A stretch of DNA of 64,000 nt from Prorocentrum cordatum (lineage: Eukaryota; Sar; Dinophyceae; Prorocentrales; Prorocentraceae). The DNA lies in the NCBI GenBank assembly GCA_963575745.1, contig CAUYUJ010005002.1, positions 885,979 through 949,978 of the forward strand, written 5' to 3'. The notes beneath the pieces were generated by a model, which searched no databases, had not been told where the DNA came from, and worked only from the letters and a program-made list of their open reading frames with translations. Made by a program: the position numbers and the translations under genes. Below, piece after piece: positions 60,200 to 64,000 of the stretch. Within the stretch, counting starts at the first letter, position 1, and each line of letters begins with the position of its first letter.

Positions 60200-61010
60200 G
60201 CGGGGATCATCATCCGCAGCATCATGATCTTCATCTTCAACTTCATCAGCATCGTCATCATCATCACCACCATCATACTCATCTCCAGCATCATTATCCT
60301 TATCGGAAACCAGCATCATCACAGCAGGGCACCAGCATCATCTTCAACAACACCATCATCATCACGATCACCATCGCTATCATCATCACATCACCGTCAT
60401 CATCGCAACTACCCGCATCATGACCAGTAGCATCAGCATTCGCAGCATCAGCATGTTTAAAGTCGTATTCATCCTCCTCGCTATCAGCACCACAGTCATC
60501 ATCACCACCATCGTCACCAGCGTCATCACCAGAACCATCTTCATCACAATCAGCATCACCACCAATACCACCAACATCATCAACACCATCAACATCATTC
60601 GCATCATTCGCACCGCCATAACCATGATCTTAATTCGCATCATCAGCATCGTCTTCATCATTGTTCCCTTCATAATCATTATTGTCGTCGTCATCATGAT
60701 CACACTATTTCTCATCAGATTCCATCCCCTGTTTCACGTATCCGCTGGTATTCGCTTTACCCTCCTCTTCATAATCATCCTCATCGTCCTCCTCCTCCTC
60801 GCCTCCTCCTCCTCCTGCTCCACGTCCCTCTTGCCCCTCCCACCCCTTCCTCGTCCTCGTCGGAGGAAGAGGGGGAGGAGGAAAAGGAGGAGGGAAGGAG
60901 GAGGAGAAGGAAGGGGAGGAGGAGGAGGAGGAGGAGGAGGAGGAGGAGGAGGAGGAGGAAGAGGAAAAGGAGGAGGAGGAGGAGGAGGGAGTGAGTGAGG
61001 AGGAAGAGAA
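60200..61010. repeat. Degenerate (ATC)n, then (TCC)n and (GGA)n
   Basis: ATC/ACC/AGC-rich sequence fills 60200-60700. TCC-rich DNA at 60780-60860 is followed by GGA at 60865-60990, an inverted purine/pyrimidine pair. Ile-, Met- and Ser-rich frames are artefacts. Confidence 0.92.
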
Positions 61011-61199
61011 CACATGGGAGAGAAGACGCGCGAGACCGGTGTGAGGAGGAGGGAGATTGGAGGAGGTGGGGGAAATTTCCAACCCAGGCGTCCAGGAATC
61101 CAGATACCCCCAGCAAATCCAGGGCGGCGGAGTTTTGCGCAAATGTTTTGTTTCCCATGAAGAAAATGACGTCTGCGCTGACACAATATTTTACAGCGC

Positions 61200-61480
61200 T
61201 TGGCGCCGCAGAGTCAGGGGCGAGAGCAGTGGGCCCAGGGGCCCCAGGAGGTCCCAGGAGGCACCAGGACGTCACATCAGGCCTTGGGAGGTCCCAGGTC
61301 CCAGAAGGGTCCAGCAGGCCCTTGTCCCAGAAGGCCCTGGGAGGCCCTGGAAAGCTCCAGGAGGTTCCAGGTGGCTCTGGAAGGTCCCAGGACACCCCAG
61401 GATGCCCCAGGAGGCCTTAGGGAGGTTTCAGGAGGCCGCAGGAGGCGCCAGGAGGCCCCAGGAAGCCTCATGAGGCCCTA
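61200..61480. repeat. AGGAGGCCCCAGG array
   Basis: Dense units of CCAGGAGG(C/T)CC(C)AGG, in effect the reverse complement of the GGGGCCTCCTGG array seen at 50505 and elsewhere. Confidence 0.8.
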
Positions 61481-61614
61481 GAGCCCCAGAGCGAACAACA
61501 ACATAATAATTCATACAGTTTTATTCGGTTGTTCATTTTTATGAACTGTGAAATTCCCAGGGGGCGGGGGATCCGCAGATCAGGCGGTCACGAGCCCAGG
61601 GGCTGGGAGACCAA
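61481..61614. other. Short AT-rich unique segment
   Basis: Contains a small inverted pair TTCAT/ATGAA near 61531-61544; no gene. Confidence 0.4.
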
Positions 61615-62305
61615 GGAGGTGGAGGAGGAGGAGGAGGAGGCCGAGGAGGAGGAGGAGGAGGTGGAGGAGGAGGAACGTGATGGAAGGATGAGGAGGGCGA
61701 GGGGTGAGGGGGAGGAAGGGAGAGGCCGAAGGAGGGGTATGAGGTTGAATGCAGATCTCAGAGTCGAACCCCCCAAGATTACATCCTGTCGTGGTCGTGC
61801 GTGCCCCTCCCTCCCTCGAGCTGGGACAACTCTGGCTCGCCGAGTTCTTCACTCCGCGGCGGGGTCTGGTCGCTTTTGAAGAGGGGGCGGGTGCGTCTCC
61901 TCGAAGCCGCTGCTCAGCCATGCAGTGAGCACACTGCTGCCATTCCGAGTCCGATTCCGATGTCCTGCCTTCTCCTCCCTGCCCCTCCCTCCCCCGCCCA
62001 TCCCCTCCCCCCGATACTGGTCGCGCTTCTCTCCCCGCGCGCAGCCTTCCCCTCCCCCGCGGAGCAACTCGCAGGACATGATGCTGGTGAGCCCGAGGGC
62101 GGACGGCCTCCTCGCCCGCACCAAGGAAGGGTCCCGAACCCGCCCGCTCCCAAGATGGGGACAGGAAGAGGAGGGCGAGGACCAGGAGGAGGGGGGGGAG
62201 AGGAGGAGGGAGGAAGGGGAGGGAGGAGGAAGAGGGCAGGAAGAGGAGGGAGGAGGAGGACGAGGAGGATGGAGGAAGAGAAAGAGGAGGGAAGATGAGG
62301 AAGGT
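61615..62305. repeat. GGA tracts around a unique 400-bp island
   Basis: GGA fills 61615-61690 and 62165-62300. The island between is GC- and pyrimidine-rich with no supported frame; the 60-260-codon frames across it depend on the tracts. Confidence 0.8.
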
Positions 62306-62599
62306 TGAGGTCGAGTGGACTTTCTGCACTGATGAAGGAGGAAGGCGAAGGATTCGTCGGCCCAACCCGATACATCAGGCTCCGATTGCCACAGCTACAT
62401 TGTCTTATTCAGGCTCCTGTTCCGCAGTCGCCCCTTCGTTGACGAGTTGAGTGGTGGGGATCGGGCGGCCAAGACGGGCTGCTGAATTCATTGAGCCGTT
62501 GGAGCGAAGCTCTGTCTGGAGGGGCGTCCGCGCCTTGCGTGAGAATTTGCTTCTGACCTCCTTGCTGTAATACTTCCTGAGACCCTTGAGTCAAGGGCT

Positions 62600-62775
62600 T
62601 AACAAAACACGCCCCTACCCTGGTTTTCGGGGCGCTGTGCGCTGAACCTCTTGTAGGCTGACAGGGTAAACGCTGCGTTTCGCGCGTGTCGTGCGGCGTC
62701 CTAGCGGCTCTATGGCCTTTGGGAGCTCGCAGCAGGTTTACAGACCACGCACTTGGAACCCTGGGTAGGGGCGCT
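62600..62775. repeat. Short inverted repeat, ~150 bp apart
   Basis: ACGCCCCTACCCTGGTTTTC (about 62608) and GAACCCTGGGTAGGGGCGC (about 62756) are nearly complementary over 16-18 bp. Confidence 0.55.
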
Positions 62776-63660
62776 TGTGCATCCCTCAGTTGAGGTTGCT
62801 CCATTTGTCGTGTCCGCACACGCGGCAAACCACGAGGAAGGAGTGAATCACCATATGATCATAAACCAAATGGTGGTGCGTCATCGGCGCCTTGACCAGG
62901 GCAGGTAAAGAAGCAGCATGCCCAAGGCATGACTCCACGCACTCGCATGACAAACAAGACAGCGCCAGTTCTTATTAAGCTGGCTCAAAACATGCAAGTT
63001 CACAGCCTGCGGGTCTCTGCGGGTTTGGCATGCTCTCGGGTTTTTGCGGGAGGCGGGGGTGGCGCAAGATCAGCTTTGACCGCACCAGCCGCACCCACAG
63101 GCGGGCTCCTACCCTGGTGGGGCTTGTCGAACGCCTTCTTCCCGTCTTGGAGGCCAAGGGGGGGCACATGGGGGGAACTTCAGCGCCATGCCGAATGAAA
63201 CGTTGCAACAGTCTATCCTTTGAGCATGTCGAACTCCTGAGCTGGGCCAGGGATCTCCGCCGCACCTGCTTTGGCGACCCTGTCTGCCCAATCGCTGCAT
63301 CTGGCCACGCACCAGGCCTGGGCGCCCGCCCCCAGCGCTTGAAGACTCTGGTGCGCCGTGGCCTTCTCAATATCAACCCTTGGAAGGGCGATTCTGGCGT
63401 TGGCAAGGGCAGACGCTCAGGGATATAGCTCCTTCTTCCTGACCTCTGGCTTCCGGCGCATAGTTTCCATACCGCTGCGTTCCGTACAAGCTTTGGTGAC
63501 AAAGGGCCTAGAGTCGTAGCAACACGAGATCCTCTGTGCTGTGCCGCAAGCGAGGTCGGGGGCACGATGGCCCCAGCGGGGCCCGATACATTGGCAACCC
63601 GGCCCCTGTCGGGGTCTATTTTGACAATCCAATGGGGCGATGAGGACGCAGAGGGGGGAA
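62776..63660. other. No supported gene
   Basis: Overlapping frames of 130-196 codons on both strands near 62975-63565 have no recognisable motif. No repeat with a definite unit. Confidence 0.4.
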
Positions 63661-63664
63661 AGAG

Positions 63665-63774
63665 TCAGTGGTAATAGTAGTAGTAGTAGTAGAAGCAGTA
63701 GTAGTAGTAGTAGTAGTAGAAGAAGAAGTAGTAGTCGTAGTCGTAGTCATAGTCGTAGTCGTAGTCGTAGTCGT

Positions 63775-63850
<76 letters not shown>

Positions 63851-63868
63851 AGTGGTAGTCGTGGTGGC

Positions 63869-63936
<68 letters not shown>

Positions 63937-63940
63937 GTAG

Positions 63941-64000
<60 letters not shown>
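63665..64000. repeat. (TAG)n microsatellite with (TCGTAG)n inside, open at window end
   Basis: About 335 bp of AGT/TAG trinucleotide. A hexamer form GTCGTA lies at 63733-63800. It continues past the right edge. Confidence 0.97.

Noticed and set aside
62975-62995. An SL relic on the plus strand (TGGCTCAAAAC)
   Set aside because: Only about nine matching bases and no ORF downstream.

Overview
The window looks like nuclear DNA of a dinoflagellate. The main evidence is a set of genomic copies of the dinoflagellate trans-splicing spliced leader (SL). The best copy (51121-51142) differs from the known 22-nt SL at one base. Others lie just upstream of open reading frames at 19866, 36816, 38939 and 43594. 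An SL copy in the chromosome is the mark of a trans-spliced mRNA that was reverse transcribed and reinserted. Other dinoflagellate traits are very low gene density, huge amounts of GGA/TCC, GAT, TG and TAG microsatellite, GC-rich coding segments and decayed non-LTR retrotransposons. Prorocentrum is possible, but I cannot establish genus or species from sequence alone.

Layout. 1-7.9 kb: minisatellites, a tandem 775-bp duplication and low-complexity DNA. 7.9-11.3 kb: a broken non-LTR retrotransposon (endonuclease plus reverse transcriptase, + strand). 11.3-19.8 kb: minisatellites, TG and GGA arrays and a few exon-like scraps. 19.87-20.57 kb: a compact, intronless Alba-type nucleic-acid-binding gene with an SL relic upstream and a fold-back repeat just behind its stop codon. 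20.6-34.8 kb: mostly non-coding, with several satellites, a MITE-like element (30151-30359) and a GC-rich satellite carrying TTAGGG (32.8-34.1 kb). 34.9-43.6 kb: a cluster of minus-strand open reading frames of dinoflagellate-type proteins. Three of them start directly behind SL relics, and the cluster is full of palindromes and fold-back repeats. 44-51 kb: the 34-kb satellite again, with its two components in a different relative orientation, an inverted G-rich structure at 47.7-48.6 kb, and weak exon candidates. 51.1-58.6 kb: a nearly full-length, decayed non-LTR retrotransposon (ORF1 with zinc finger and coiled coil; ORF2 with endonuclease, reverse transcriptase, RNase H and a C-terminal cysteine motif) beginning exactly at an SL relic. 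58.6-64 kb: its repetitive tail, CCT/GGA and ATC arrays, and a TAG array running off the end.

How it fits together. Most of the recognisable coding matter seems to have arrived through RNA. Reverse transcriptases of the type seen here could supply the enzyme for retroposing SL-capped mRNAs such as the Alba gene and the minus-strand ORFs. Fold-back elements and palindromes then broke some of these copies. The only gene that looks intact and of ordinary cellular type is the Alba-like one. The 627-codon and 362-codon minus-strand ORFs are also intact, but their functions are not established.
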